From assembly GCA_045617525.1 (NCBI GenBank), contig JAZLIT010000153.1:1-18743 (forward strand): 18,743 nt of DNA, given 5' to 3'. Positions 1-8,025 of this stretch are shown here, piece after piece (within the stretch, counting starts at the first letter, position 1; each line of letters opens with the position of its first letter). The notes beneath the pieces are model-generated. The model saw nothing but the letters and a program-made list of their open reading frames with translations. It ran no database searches and was not told the DNA's origin. A program made the translations under genes and the position numbers. The stretch comes from JAZLIT01 sp045617525. GTDB lineage: Bacteria; Bacillota; Bacilli; Bacillales_A; Planococcaceae.

Positions 1-1082
1 GCTTCGAAGTAAGTGTTAGTGAAGCCGTTAATTTCTGCGTTACGCTTCGCATCTTCAATTGCTTGAGGTACGATTTCTACGCCCATTACATGACCAGCTT
101 GCTGTGCTAGGAATAATGAGATTGAACCGATACCGCAATAGGCATCGATTACGCGCTCGTTGCCTGTTAGCTGGGCATAATCTAGTGCTTGCTTATAAAG
201 TACTTCTGTTTGCACAGGGTTAACTTGATAGAATGAACGTGCTGAAATTTCGAAGCGAACATTGCCGATTGTATCTTCAATGGCATCCTTGCCCCAAAGC
301 GTCAATGTTTCATCGCCGAAGATTACGTTTGTTTTGTCGCTATTAATATTTTGCACGATTGACACTACGTTTGGCACAAGCTCTTTAATTTTTTCGACAA
401 CGCCTTCTACATTGCGTAGTGCGCGTGATTTTGTGATTAACACGACCATTACTTCATCTGTCGTACGGCCTTTACGTACAACCACGTGACGCAATTGACC
501 TTGATGGCTCTTCTCATCGTACGGGCGAATGCCAAGTGCCGTTAATTCATGCTTTAAGTCAGACATAATTACGTCTGCCTCACTTGTTTGAATTAAGCAG
601 CGCTCCATTGACACGATGTCATGTGATTTTTGCTTGAAGAAGCCAGCAATTACTTGACCCTGTTCATTTTGCGCAAATGGGATCTGTGCTTTATTACGGT
701 AATTCCAAGGGTTGTCCATTCCTTTAACAGGTAAAACTGGTGCATCAATTTTTCCAATACGACGCATAACGTTTTCGACCATTTTCTGCTTCCACTTTAA
801 TTGGCCCTCGTATGTCATATGCTGAATTTGGCAGCCACCGCATTGGCTAAAATATTCGCAAGTTGCTTCTATACGATCAGGTGAAGGTTTAATGATTTCT
901 ACAATTTTTGCAAAACCATAGTTTTTTAATGTTTTTAAAACATGTACTTCAGCTGTTTCGTCTGGTAATGCGCCTTGAATAAATAGTGGATAACCATCAA
1001 TTTTCGCTACGCCATTTCCATCATGAGTTAAATCTTCTATATAAACCGTAATTCGGTCGTTTTTAGTTACAGGTACTGTCAT
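1..1082 (-). CDS. rlmCD: 23S rRNA (uracil-C5)-methyltransferase RlmCD, 3' part missing
   Basis: This enzyme transfers a methyl group from S-adenosylmethionine to C5 of uridines in 23S rRNA (U747 and U1939 in the B. subtilis dual-specificity homologue YefA). About 360 N-terminal residues are present and the C-terminus, with the catalytic Cys motif, lies beyond the left edge. The start is ATG at 1082, preceded by GGAGG with a 7-base gap. The N-terminal 60 residues look like a TRAM RNA-binding domain. An iron-sulfur motif C-x5-CGGC (TCEYFSQCGGCQ) follows, with a fourth Cys in SMERCLIQ. The SAM-binding motif DAYCGIGSISLFLA is near the left edge. RlmCD and the TrmA/RlmD group are very similar, so the symbol rests mainly on gene order next to dgkB. 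I am confident of the family and fairly confident of the symbol. It is divergent from the chemotaxis receptor gene. Confidence 0.93.
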   Translation of the reverse strand, partial: MTVPVTKNDRITVYIEDLTHDGNGVAKIDGYPLFIQGALPDETAEVHVLKTLKNYGFAKIVEIIKPSPDRIEATCEYFSQCGGCQIQHMTYEGQLKWKQKMVENVMRRIGKIDAPVLPVKGMDNPWNYRNKAQIPFAQNEQGQVIAGFFKQKSHDIVSMERCLIQTSEADVIMSDLKHELTALGIRPYDEKSHQGQLRHVVVRKGRTTDEVMVVLITKSRALRNVEGVVEKIKELVPNVVSIVQNINSDKTNVIFGDETLTLWGKDAIEDTIGNVRFEISARSFYQVNPVQTEVLYKQALDYAQLTGNERVIDAYCGIGSISLFLAQQAGHVMGVEIVPQAIEDAKRNAEINGFTNTYFE

Positions 1083-1108
1083 GTTACGTCCTCCATTTCA
1101 ATTCTTCT

Positions 1109-1117
1109 ATTGTAGCA
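1109..1117 (-). promoter_or_regulatory. Putative extended -10 promoter of rlmCD
   Basis: On the minus strand the sequence reads TGC-TACAAT, an extended -10 element (TGn plus a 5/6 match to TATAAT), about 27 bases upstream of the rlmCD start. No good -35 is visible at 17 bases, which is common for extended -10 promoters. This is inferred from sequence only. Confidence 0.4.
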
Positions 1118-1190
1118 TGTTAGCGCTAAAATTCATCCTTTAACACACAATATTTCACGATAATATCAATACCCAATAATATTACATCCA

Positions 1191-1219
1191 TTGTTCGTTT
1201 ACCCAAATAAGTATATAAT
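1191..1219 (+). promoter_or_regulatory. Putative sigma-A promoter of the chemotaxis receptor gene
   Basis: TTGTTC (1191-1196) and a perfect TATAAT (1214-1219) are separated by 17 bases, about 38 bases upstream of the ATG. I do not see the SigD (flagellar sigma) consensus that drives many B. subtilis chemotaxis genes. Confidence 0.5.
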
Positions 1220-1256
1220 TAACTATAGAGAAATAAAGTAAGGTGAGGTTTTGAAA

Positions 1257-2939
1257 ATGTCAATTAGAAAAAAATTAAATATCGGGTTCCTACTTATTGG
1301 AATGATTCTTATATTAGCGCTCGGTTATACATCTCTTCAACTATTCTTCATTGGAGGCAATGTAGAAAAGGCATTTGACGTTCACGTTGCAGATTTGCAA
1401 AACGTAAACGATATTCAAAAGGAACTAAATTCACAAGGATTGTATGCCAGAGCCTATATTTTAGACCCTTCTGAATCAAATCTTACTAAGCTCAATGCAA
1501 GTTCAGATGCACTTGGGACTTATATAGACCTGCTACCCGATGACGCACCAAAGGAAATTCAAGGTGTAATTGCTTCTTTGAAAGATAATTTTAAAACACT
1601 AAATGTCTATGCTACTGAAATTCCAGCGTTTATTAGCACGCAGGAATCCCATCGCGCAATGACATTAGTAAGTAGCGACTTTCAGAATGTCGGCACTTTT
1701 ATTAGTGAACTTGCTGATAATATTATAGAGTATGAAAATGATAGATTAGAAAAGGAAATGAAGAGTACGAATACCTTAATTTCAACCTCGTTCATTCTTG
1801 CTTTAGGTTGGATATTCGTCACAATCGTAATTATCTTAATATTCCTAATATACATTAAACGAGGTGTTACCGTACCACTGCAAATGATAGTGAAGCAAAT
1901 GAATATTATGGCAGACGGTAATCTGACGCAAGACGATTTAGAGGTCCGTTCAAAAGACGAGATTGGCCAGTTAGCATGTGCTTTTAATAAAATGAAGTCT
2001 AATTTTCAGCTCGTTCTTCAAAATATACAAATGAATACGGATGAACTAACGGCCTCTTCTGCCAATTTATCGTTAAGCACAACCCAAATTGCCAATGCAG
2101 GAGAAACCGTATCAGGTCGCATACAAGAAACGGCCTTAATGTCCAAAAATATTAATGATGCTGCTAAAGAGAGTTCCGCGGGCATGGAAGAAACGGCAAA
2201 AGGATTGCAAATAATTGCAGAAGAAACGCAAGCACTACATCAAAATGCTATGCAAATGAATGATACTGCTAAAGATGGCTTAGTGGCGATTCAAACTGCG
2301 CAAACTCAAATGGATGTGATTGAACGCTCTACTCTTTTAGTGGTTAATTTATCAGATAAGCTAAGTAGCCAATCTAGTGAAATTGGCCAAATTACGAGTG
2401 TCATCACGGGTATTGCGGAGCAAACAAACCTACTTGCTTTAAACGCCGCAATTGAAGCAGCAAGGGCTGGTGATTATGGGAAGGGCTTTGCTGTTGTTGC
2501 CGATGAAGTTCGAAAATTGGCGGAACAATCAAGACATTCTGCATCTGAAATTGTTAAATTGACTGAAGATATTCAATTAGATTCAAAAAATGTTGAATTT
2601 GCTTCTAAAAATGGACTTGCCTCGGTCAAAGATGGCGTATCGATTATTAAAAATGCAGGTGACGCATTCATATTAATTAACGAGAGCATTGAAACCGTCT
2701 CTTCAGGAATCGAACATATCTCTGCAACGTCCCAGCAAATTTCTGCGAGTGCAGAGGAAGTATCTGCCTCTGTTCATGAAATTGCAAACAACACGGAAAA
2801 AACGACTATTCACATTGAAGATATTGCGAATGCGACAGTTGAACTTGCTGATTCATTGCAAGCAATCCAGCATGTTTCTACTTCTTTAAACAGTAACTCG
2901 AAACAATTAGAAGATTTATCAAAACAATTTACCGTCTAA
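1257..2939 (+). CDS. Methyl-accepting chemotaxis protein (transmembrane receptor)
   Basis: A 560-residue membrane chemoreceptor that should signal to the CheA/CheW kinase complex. The ATG at 1257 is preferred over a TTG two codons upstream because AAGGTGAGG (1240-1248) sits 8 bases from the ATG and only 2 from the TTG. Domains in order: TM1 at about 8-32; a helical extracellular sensor of about 140 residues, probably a four-helix bundle (4HB_MCP type); TM2 at about 176-201; HAMP at about 202-255; then the long cytoplasmic coiled-coil signalling domain. The hairpin tip is unmistakable at about 387-406 (AEQTNLLALNAAIEAARAG), followed by KGFAVVADEVRKLAEQS. There is no CheR-tethering pentapeptide at the C-terminus. 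The ligand cannot be deduced. It is a lone gene on the opposite strand to its neighbours. Confidence 0.95.
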   Translation: MSIRKKLNIGFLLIGMILILALGYTSLQLFFIGGNVEKAFDVHVADLQNVNDIQKELNSQGLYARAYILDPSESNLTKLNASSDALGTYIDLLPDDAPKEIQGVIASLKDNFKTLNVYATEIPAFISTQESHRAMTLVSSDFQNVGTFISELADNIIEYENDRLEKEMKSTNTLISTSFILALGWIFVTIVIILIFLIYIKRGVTVPLQMIVKQMNIMADGNLTQDDLEVRSKDEIGQLACAFNKMKSNFQLVLQNIQMNTDELTASSANLSLSTTQIANAGETVSGRIQETALMSKNINDAAKESSAGMEETAKGLQIIAEETQALHQNAMQMNDTAKDGLVAIQTAQTQMDVIERSTLLVVNLSDKLSSQSSEIGQITSVITGIAEQTNLLALNAAIEAARAGDYGKGFAVVADEVRKLAEQSRHSASEIVKLTEDIQLDSKNVEFASKNGLASVKDGVSIIKNAGDAFILINESIETVSSGIEHISATSQQISASAEEVSASVHEIANNTEKTTIHIEDIANATVELADSLQAIQHVSTSLNSNSKQLEDLSKQFTV

Positions 2940-2941
2940 AT

Positions 2942-2990
2942 AAAAAAAGGCCGTGTATAAGTTCATCACTTATAGCACAGGCCTTTTTCA
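2942..2990. terminator. Bidirectional terminator between the receptor gene and dgkB
   Basis: AAAAAGGCC-GTG-TATAAGT (2944-2962) pairs with ACTTATA-CAC-GGCCTTTTT (2968-2988), with two single-base bulges and a 5-base loop. A runs on one side and T runs on the other let it work for both converging genes. Confidence 0.9.
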
Positions 2991-2996
2991 TTTTAT

Positions 2997-3917
2997 TTAT
3001 ACGCGATCGATATCTCGAATTTCATCAATCGGCACAAATATTTCGATATGCTGTTTTAAATTGCGGAATGTAACAGGTGCATCGCCACCATATTCTCCAT
3101 CTAAATTTAAATGAACTTCTTCATTAGAAGATACTTGCACATATTTCGCTTTACGATAAATCACGTTCGGGCTATCTAAATGCTCCCCACGAAGTGCTAA
3201 TGCCACTAATTTCACAAACTCAGCAATTGAACACTCCTTCAAAATTAACACAGTAAACAGCCCGTCATTAATTGACGCATCAGGTGCAAGCTTTTCGAAC
3301 CCACCAACTGAGTTTGTCAATGCGCATAAAAATAACATCGCTTTTTCATCAAATATTTCATCATCAATTTGAATTTTCATATGTGCCGATTTAATTGAAG
3401 GAACCATTTCAATAGCCTTCATATAATAAGCCATTTGCCCAAGCATCGTTTTCATCTTACTCGGTACTTCATATGTTAATTCTGTAATACGTCCACCAGC
3501 TGCGATATTAATGAAGTATTTTTCATCATCCACTAAACCGACATCCACTGGAATCGTGTCACCTTTTATAATAATTTTGAGTGCGTCCTCAATATTACGT
3601 GGAATATGTACCGCACGCGCGAAGTCGTTTGTGGTACCCATCGGAATAAGGCCTAGCTTTGGACGCTTTTCTTTATCACATTGGCTAATACCAGTAACAA
3701 CTTCATTTAATGTCCCATCTCCACCAACTGCAATAACGACATCAAATGCGCGATTTACTGCATCAATCGCAGCCTTCGTTGCATCACCCGAACATGTTGT
3801 TGCGTGGCATGAAGTTTCATATCCTGCTATTTCCAGTTTTTCTAATACATCTGGCAAATGCTTTTTAAATGCTTCTCTACCTGAAGTTGGATTATATATT
3901 ATTCGTGCTCGTTTCAT
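2997..3917 (-). CDS. dgkB: Diacylglycerol kinase DgkB
   Basis: A soluble lipid kinase that phosphorylates diacylglycerol, left over from lipoteichoic acid synthesis, to phosphatidic acid so it can re-enter phospholipid synthesis. The protein starts KRARIIYNPTSGRE and contains the nucleotide-binding signature VGGDGTLNEV, then MGTTNDFAR, NSVGGFEKLAPDASINDGLF and LNLDGEYGG; the last carries the Glu that is the likely catalytic base in this family. The start is ambiguous: in-frame ATGs exist at 3926, 3923 and 3917. I chose 3917 (306 residues) because it gives the family's usual N-terminus MKRARIIYN and is the only one leaving a gap (9 bases) after GGG. The ribosome binding site is weak in every case. 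It has its own putative promoter after the terminator of the thioredoxin-like gene. Confidence 0.95.
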   Translation of the reverse strand: MKRARIIYNPTSGREAFKKHLPDVLEKLEIAGYETSCHATTCSGDATKAAIDAVNRAFDVVIAVGGDGTLNEVVTGISQCDKEKRPKLGLIPMGTTNDFARAVHIPRNIEDALKIIIKGDTIPVDVGLVDDEKYFINIAAGGRITELTYEVPSKMKTMLGQMAYYMKAIEMVPSIKSAHMKIQIDDEIFDEKAMLFLCALTNSVGGFEKLAPDASINDGLFTVLILKECSIAEFVKLVALALRGEHLDSPNVIYRKAKYVQVSSNEEVHLNLDGEYGGDAPVTFRNLKQHIEIFVPIDEIRDIDRV

Positions 3918-3942
3918 CTTCATCATCCCGATTAATAGATTT

Positions 3943-3971
3943 ATTATACAAACGATTTCGACTTACAAAAA
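3943..3971 (-). promoter_or_regulatory. Putative promoter of dgkB
   Basis: A perfect TATAAT is read on the minus strand at 3943-3948. The -35 position (3966-3971, TTTTTG) is poor and overlaps the T-tract of the upstream terminator. Only the -10 is convincing. Confidence 0.35.
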
Positions 3972-3997
3972 GTTCCTACTGATTTTGAGCAGGAACT
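3966..3997 (-). terminator. Terminator after the thioredoxin-like gene
   Basis: On the minus strand AGTTCCTGCT pairs with AGTAGGAACT (10 pairs, one G-U), with a 7-base loop and a TTTTT tail, beginning 9 bases after the stop codon. Confidence 0.88.
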
Positions 3998-4006
3998 ACT
4001 AGGAAA

Positions 4007-4561
4007 TTAGATTAAGTCTGTAATTGTTTCTTTAAAATTATTATATACGTATGTCCATAAAGTTGCATCTTCTGCGTATTTTTGGCGCATATTTTCATAC
4101 ATATCTGCTTGAGCTTGTTCAAATGATGCGTCTTCTTTATCCGGTAATGTAGCTCGTAAATTCATCACAAGTTCCTGTAGCTCGGGTGCACGTGGTCCCC
4201 ATTTCCCCACAACTTCACCCGCTTCATTTAAGATTAAATATACAGGAATTGCGCGTCCGCCATTCGTTAGGTGACGGTCGATTAAATCAGTATCTGCATC
4301 ACGAAGTACTGTACGGATTTCTACTCCAGCTGCTTCAGCTATTTTACGAATAATTGGGTTGTTCAGCATTGCATCGCCACACCAATCTTCAGTAATTGCT
4401 AAAATATGTAGATTCGCAGTCTTTAATTTTTCCACGAATCCATCAGCAGGTACTTCAAATCCTTCGTAAATCGCTTGACTAAGCTCTTTTAATTGAGACA
4501 TGTTTTCCATGTAAGCTGCCATTAATTGGCCATCCTCAAAATACTGTTGTTCTGTTTTCAC
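4007..4561 (-). CDS. Thioredoxin-fold family protein
   Basis: A 184-residue cytoplasmic protein that looks like the Thioredoxin_9 family. The thioredoxin-like motif is ITEDWCGDAM at about residues 57-65: Cys61 is present but the usual second Cys of CxxC is replaced (WCGDA), so classical dithiol exchange is unlikely. The cis-proline loop GGRAIPVYLIL and the strand GEVVGKWGPRAP fit the fold. The start is GTG at 4561, preceded by GGGGGAG with a 9-base gap. An in-frame ATG at 4684 is wrong because the intervening 123 bases contain the gatB terminator and a plausible promoter. It lies between gatB and dgkB with terminators on both sides, so it is probably monocistronic. Its substrate is unknown. 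Confidence 0.85.
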   Translation of the reverse strand: MKTEQQYFEDGQLMAAYMENMSQLKELSQAIYEGFEVPADGFVEKLKTANLHILAITEDWCGDAMLNNPIIRKIAEAAGVEIRTVLRDADTDLIDRHLTNGGRAIPVYLILNEAGEVVGKWGPRAPELQELVMNLRATLPDKEDASFEQAQADMYENMRQKYAEDATLWTYVYNNFKETITDLI

Positions 4562-4601
4562 CTTGAAAAACTCCCCCTTTATTATTAATAACCTAAATTC
4601 A

Positions 4602-4629
4602 ATTTTACACGTTCTTACATTTTTAGCAA
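4602..4629 (-). promoter_or_regulatory. Putative promoter of the thioredoxin-like gene
   Basis: On the minus strand TTGCTA (4624-4629) is followed after 16 bases by TAAAAT (4602-4607), just past the gatB terminator and about 40 bases upstream of the GTG start. This is inferred from consensus similarity. Confidence 0.4.
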
Positions 4630-4638
4630 TAATTAATA

Positions 4639-4682
4639 AAAGGCTAGCAAGAAAATCATCTACTGATCTTCCGCTAGCCTTC
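4639..4682 (-). terminator. Terminator of the gatCAB operon
   Basis: Downstream of gatB on the minus strand, AAGGCTAGC and GCTAGCCTT form a perfect 9-bp outer stem around 24 bases, followed by TTATTAATTA. It begins 7 bases after the gatB stop codon. It lies inside the longest open frame of the next gene, which shows that frame is over-extended. Confidence 0.88.
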
Positions 4683-4689
4683 AAGGGAA

Positions 4690-6135
4690 TTATCGTTTTG
4701 CGATTTCTTCCATTAAAATTTTATTTGTAAGTTGTGGATTTGCTTGTCCTTTTGAAGCTTTCATAATTTGCCCAAGCATTGCTTTAATTGCACGATCTTT
4801 ACCTGCTTTAAAATCTGCAACTGATTGAGGGTCATTATCTAATGCTTCTGTCACGAACCCAAGAATTACTGCTGGATCAGAAATTTGCACTAAGCCTTTT
4901 TCTTTTACAATTTTCGCAGCTTCTCCACCATTTACTACTAATTCCGTGAATACTTTTTTCGCGATTTTAGAAGAAATTGTGCCGTCTTCGATAAGCTTGA
5001 TCATACCTGCTAAGTTTTCAGCTGTTAATGCCGTTGCCTTAAGGTCTTTTTGCTCTGCATTTAAATAAGCGGAAATATCGCCCATTAACCAGTTTGCTGC
5101 TAACTTCGCATCGCTACCCGCTGCAACTGTTGCATCAAAGAAATCAGAAAGATCTTTATTGCTTACAAGTACGTTAGCGTCATATGAAGTTAGGCCTAAA
5201 GCTGTTTCATAACGTGCAATACGTGCATCTGGAAGCTCAGGAATTGACTCACGTACACGCTCTAACCACTCATTAGAGATTGAAAGGCGCACTAAGTCTG
5301 GCTCTGGGAAGTAACGGTAATCATCCGTACCTTCTTTAACACGCATTAATAGTGTTTTACCAGTCTTCTCATCGAAACGACGCGTTTCTTGCTCGATTTC
5401 TCCACCGCTTGAAAGAACTTGTGCTTGGCGAATTTCTTCATGCTCAAGACCTTTACGTACGAAGTTGAATGAGTTTAAGTTTTTAAGCTCAGCTTTTGTG
5501 CCGAATTCTTCACGACCATATGGACGTAATGAAATGTTGGCATCACAACGTAATGAACCCTCTTCCATACGTACATCAGATACGCCTGAATATTGGATGA
5601 TTGACTTCACTTTTTCAAGGTAAGCATATGCTTCATCAGGAGTGCGGATATCTGGCTCAGATACGATCTCAACAAGAGGTGTACCTTGACGGTTGAAGTC
5701 TACTAAAGAGTAGCCATCAGCGTGCGTTAATTTACCAGCATCTTCTTCCATGTGAAGGCGTGTAATACCGATTTTCTTCTTGTAGCCCGGTTTACCGTCT
5801 TTTTCTGCGATTTCGATTTCAACCCAGCCATTTTTGCCGATTGGCTTATCAAATTGAGAAATTTGGTACGCTTTCGGGTTATCCGGATAGAAGTAGTTTT
5901 TACGGTCGAACTTTGTTTCCTGTTCGATTTCCATGTTTAACGCTAGTGAAGCACGGATTGCGTAATCTACTACGTTTTTATTTAGTACAGGTAAAACACC
6001 TGGGTATCCAAGGTCAATTACCGATGTATTTGTGTTTGGCGCTGCTCCAAAGTGGTTTGGAGATGCAGAGAAAATTTTAGATTCAGTTTTTAATTCAACG
6101 TGAATTTCTAAACCAATAACCGTTTCAAAGTTCAT
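4690..6135 (-). CDS. gatB: Asp-tRNA(Asn)/Glu-tRNA(Gln) amidotransferase subunit B
   Basis: GatB binds misacylated Glu-tRNA(Gln) or Asp-tRNA(Asn), phosphorylates the side-chain carboxylate with ATP and accepts ammonia tunnelled from GatA. At 481 residues it has the normal family length. It starts FETVIGLEIHVEL, where Glu10 and His12 correspond to metal-binding residues of characterised GatB. It continues with KFDRKNYFYPDNPKAYQIS, TRLHMEEDAGK, DFNRQGTPLVEIVSEPD, EEGSLRCDANIS and DYRYFPEPDL. The C-terminal 150 residues form the helical YqeY-like tRNA-binding tail. The ATG is 2 bases after the gatA stop, and its ribosome binding site GGGAGGG lies within the last gatA codons, so translation is probably coupled. 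It is the last gene of gatCAB. Confidence 0.98.
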   Translation of the reverse strand: MNFETVIGLEIHVELKTESKIFSASPNHFGAAPNTNTSVIDLGYPGVLPVLNKNVVDYAIRASLALNMEIEQETKFDRKNYFYPDNPKAYQISQFDKPIGKNGWVEIEIAEKDGKPGYKKKIGITRLHMEEDAGKLTHADGYSLVDFNRQGTPLVEIVSEPDIRTPDEAYAYLEKVKSIIQYSGVSDVRMEEGSLRCDANISLRPYGREEFGTKAELKNLNSFNFVRKGLEHEEIRQAQVLSSGGEIEQETRRFDEKTGKTLLMRVKEGTDDYRYFPEPDLVRLSISNEWLERVRESIPELPDARIARYETALGLTSYDANVLVSNKDLSDFFDATVAAGSDAKLAANWLMGDISAYLNAEQKDLKATALTAENLAGMIKLIEDGTISSKIAKKVFTELVVNGGEAAKIVKEKGLVQISDPAVILGFVTEALDNDPQSVADFKAGKDRAIKAMLGQIMKASKGQANPQLTNKILMEEIAKR

Positions 6136-6137
6136 AA

Positions 6138-7601
6138 TTATTTACCCTCCCAGATCGCTGGAGTGTGCTTATGGAATTCTGTTGCTTGCTCATAAGCATA
6201 TGCAGTACGATAAATTGTTTCTTCATCAAAGTGTTTACCGATAATTTGTAGGCCAAGTGGTAATTGATTTTCATATCCACATGGAATCGAAATTGCTGGT
6301 ACACCCGCTAAGTTGATTGGAATTGTTAAAATATCATTTGCATACATTGTTAATGGATCATTAATATTAGCACCGATTGCAAATGCTGCTGTTGGAGCAG
6401 TTGGCCCTATGATTACATCATAGTTTTCAAATACTTTATCATAATCTGCTTTAATTAATGTACGTGCTTGTTGTGCTTTTTTATAGTAAGCATCATACGT
6501 ACCAGCAGATAATGAGTAAGTTCCAAGCATGATACGACGTTTAACTTCGTCGCCGAAGCCTTCTGCACGTGATTGCTTGTAAAGCTCCATTAGGTTTTTC
6601 GTGTTTTCTGCACGGTAACCGTAACGGATGCCGTCGAAACGTGAAAGATTTGAAGAAGCTTCTGAAGATGAAAGAATGTAATAAGCTGCTAAAGCGTATT
6701 TAGAGTGAGGAAGTGATACTTCTTCAACTGTAGCGCCTAATTTCTTTAATACTTCAAGTGCGTCTAAAACAGATTGTTTCGCTGCTTCGCCAACACCTTC
6801 ACCTAAGAATTCTTTAGGTACCGCGATACGTAGGCCTTTAATGTCGCCATTAAGAGCTGCTGCGTAGTTTGGCACTGCAACGTCAGCTGAAGTTGAGTCG
6901 TTTGCATCAACACCTGAAATTGCTTCTAAAAGTAATGCATTGTCCGTTACGTTACGTGTGATTGGCCCGATTTGATCTAAAGAAGATGCGAATGCAACTA
7001 GACCGAAACGAGATACACGTCCGTAAGTTGGCTTCATCCCTACAACGCCGCAATATGCTGCTGGTTGACGGATTGAACCACCTGTATCAGAACCGAGTGA
7101 AAATGGTACTTCTCCTGCTGCTACTGCTGCTGCTGATGCACCTGAAGATCCACCTGGTACGTGGTTTAAGTTCCATGGGTTTTTTGTTGTTTTATATGCC
7201 GAGTTTTCATTTGAAGAACCCATTGCGAATTCATCCATGTTTAGCTTACCGATTGTTACCATACCTGCTTTGCGTAATTTATGTACAACTGTTGCGTCAT
7301 AAATTGGCATGAAACCTTCAAGGATTTTAGAAGCACAAGTTGTTTCTAAACCTTCAGTAACGATATTGTCTTTAACTCCGATAGGAAGACCGAATAATGG
7401 TCCGCGCTCCTCGAAAGGTACTTGATCTAATTCAGCAGCTTTTGCTGTTGCTTGCTCTTTATTTAAAGCTAAAAAGGCTTGTACATCGCCTTCTAATGCT
7501 TCAACGCGTGCATATGCTTCTTGTGTTAAGTCAGCAATTGTTAGTTCGCCAGCTTTAATGCTCGCTTGTAATTGTGCTGATGAGCGTTCGAATAACGTCA
7601 T
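6138..7601 (-). CDS. gatA: Asp-tRNA(Asn)/Glu-tRNA(Gln) amidotransferase subunit A
   Basis: GatA is the glutaminase subunit: it hydrolyses glutamine and passes ammonia to GatB. At 487 residues it is full length. The amidase-signature triad is visible: Lys77 in GLPIGVKDNI, the cis-Ser152 in PGGSSGAS and the nucleophile Ser176 in SDTGGSIRQPA. One oddity is the glycine-rich signature, usually GGSSGGSAAA, which reads GGSSGASAAA with Ala155 in place of Gly. The catalytic serines are untouched, so activity is expected. Other conserved blocks are SSEASSNLSRFDGIRYGYR, KRRIMLGTYSLSAG and the GPTAPTAAF loop. It starts 18 bases after gatC with the ribosome binding site AGGAGG. Confidence 0.98.
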   Translation of the reverse strand: MTLFERSSAQLQASIKAGELTIADLTQEAYARVEALEGDVQAFLALNKEQATAKAAELDQVPFEERGPLFGLPIGVKDNIVTEGLETTCASKILEGFMPIYDATVVHKLRKAGMVTIGKLNMDEFAMGSSNENSAYKTTKNPWNLNHVPGGSSGASAAAVAAGEVPFSLGSDTGGSIRQPAAYCGVVGMKPTYGRVSRFGLVAFASSLDQIGPITRNVTDNALLLEAISGVDANDSTSADVAVPNYAAALNGDIKGLRIAVPKEFLGEGVGEAAKQSVLDALEVLKKLGATVEEVSLPHSKYALAAYYILSSSEASSNLSRFDGIRYGYRAENTKNLMELYKQSRAEGFGDEVKRRIMLGTYSLSAGTYDAYYKKAQQARTLIKADYDKVFENYDVIIGPTAPTAAFAIGANINDPLTMYANDILTIPINLAGVPAISIPCGYENQLPLGLQIIGKHFDEETIYRTAYAYEQATEFHKHTPAIWEGK

Positions 7602-7619
7602 TTTTATGTCCTCCTTCTT

Positions 7620-7910
7620 CTATTCTAAAATTGATGGCACTTTCACTTGGCCACCTTCATGTTCTTTTACGTTAAGTAGCATTTTTTCAAGTGGTAAACC
7701 TTCTTTTGCTACATCTTCGCGCATTACGTTTACAAGTGGTAGAACGTGTGTTGTTGGTTCAACATTTGTCGTATCTAATTCATTCAGCTGCTCGGCGAAA
7801 TCTGTAATTTTTCCAAGTTGCTCAGCGAATTTTTCCGCTTCTTCTTCTGTAATTGCAAGACGTGCTAAATGCGCAACGTGTTTAACTTCTTCTTTTGATA
7901 ATTTTGCCAT
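7620..7910 (-). CDS. gatC: Asp-tRNA(Asn)/Glu-tRNA(Gln) amidotransferase subunit C
   Basis: A 96-residue protein that wraps around and stabilises the GatA-GatB interface. It shows the GatC pattern: an N-terminal helix with VKHVAHLARLAITEEEAEKFAEQLGKI, then the LDTTNVEPTTHVLPLVNVMREDV stretch and a short C-terminal tail (KVPSILE). It is the first gene of gatCAB, with ribosome binding site GGAGGTG 7 bases before the ATG. Together with gatA and gatB it means Gln-tRNA(Gln), and possibly Asn-tRNA(Asn), is made by the indirect transamidation route, as usual in Bacillales. Confidence 0.97.
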   Translation of the reverse strand: MAKLSKEEVKHVAHLARLAITEEEAEKFAEQLGKITDFAEQLNELDTTNVEPTTHVLPLVNVMREDVAKEGLPLEKMLLNVKEHEGGQVKVPSILE

Positions 7911-7945
7911 TTCCTACACCTCCAGATTCAATAACCATGCCAATA

Positions 7946-7976
7946 ATGATAACATTTTTCCTTATAAAAATCTCAA
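7946..7976 (-). promoter_or_regulatory. Possible gatCAB promoter
   Basis: On the minus strand TTGAGA (7971-7976) and TATCAT (7946-7951) are 19 bases apart, in the gap between the camS terminator and gatC. The spacing is longer than ideal, so this is tentative. Confidence 0.3.
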
Positions 7977-8025
7977 ATTTGCTGAAATATTCGCCAGTGC
8001 TTCCACTCTTTTTGTTAACTTCATA

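Noticed and set aside
1251..1256. TTG start for the chemoreceptor
   Set aside because: Only 2 bases separate it from the ribosome binding site; the ATG at 1257 has proper spacing.
3511..4002. 163-codon plus-strand open frame opposite dgkB
   Set aside because: It lies antisense to a well-conserved gene, has no domain, and runs through dgkB's promoter and an upstream terminator.
7100..7140. CTG/CTA-rich run resembling a trinucleotide repeat
   Set aside because: It is the alanine-rich part of the GatA signature, so it is explained by coding.
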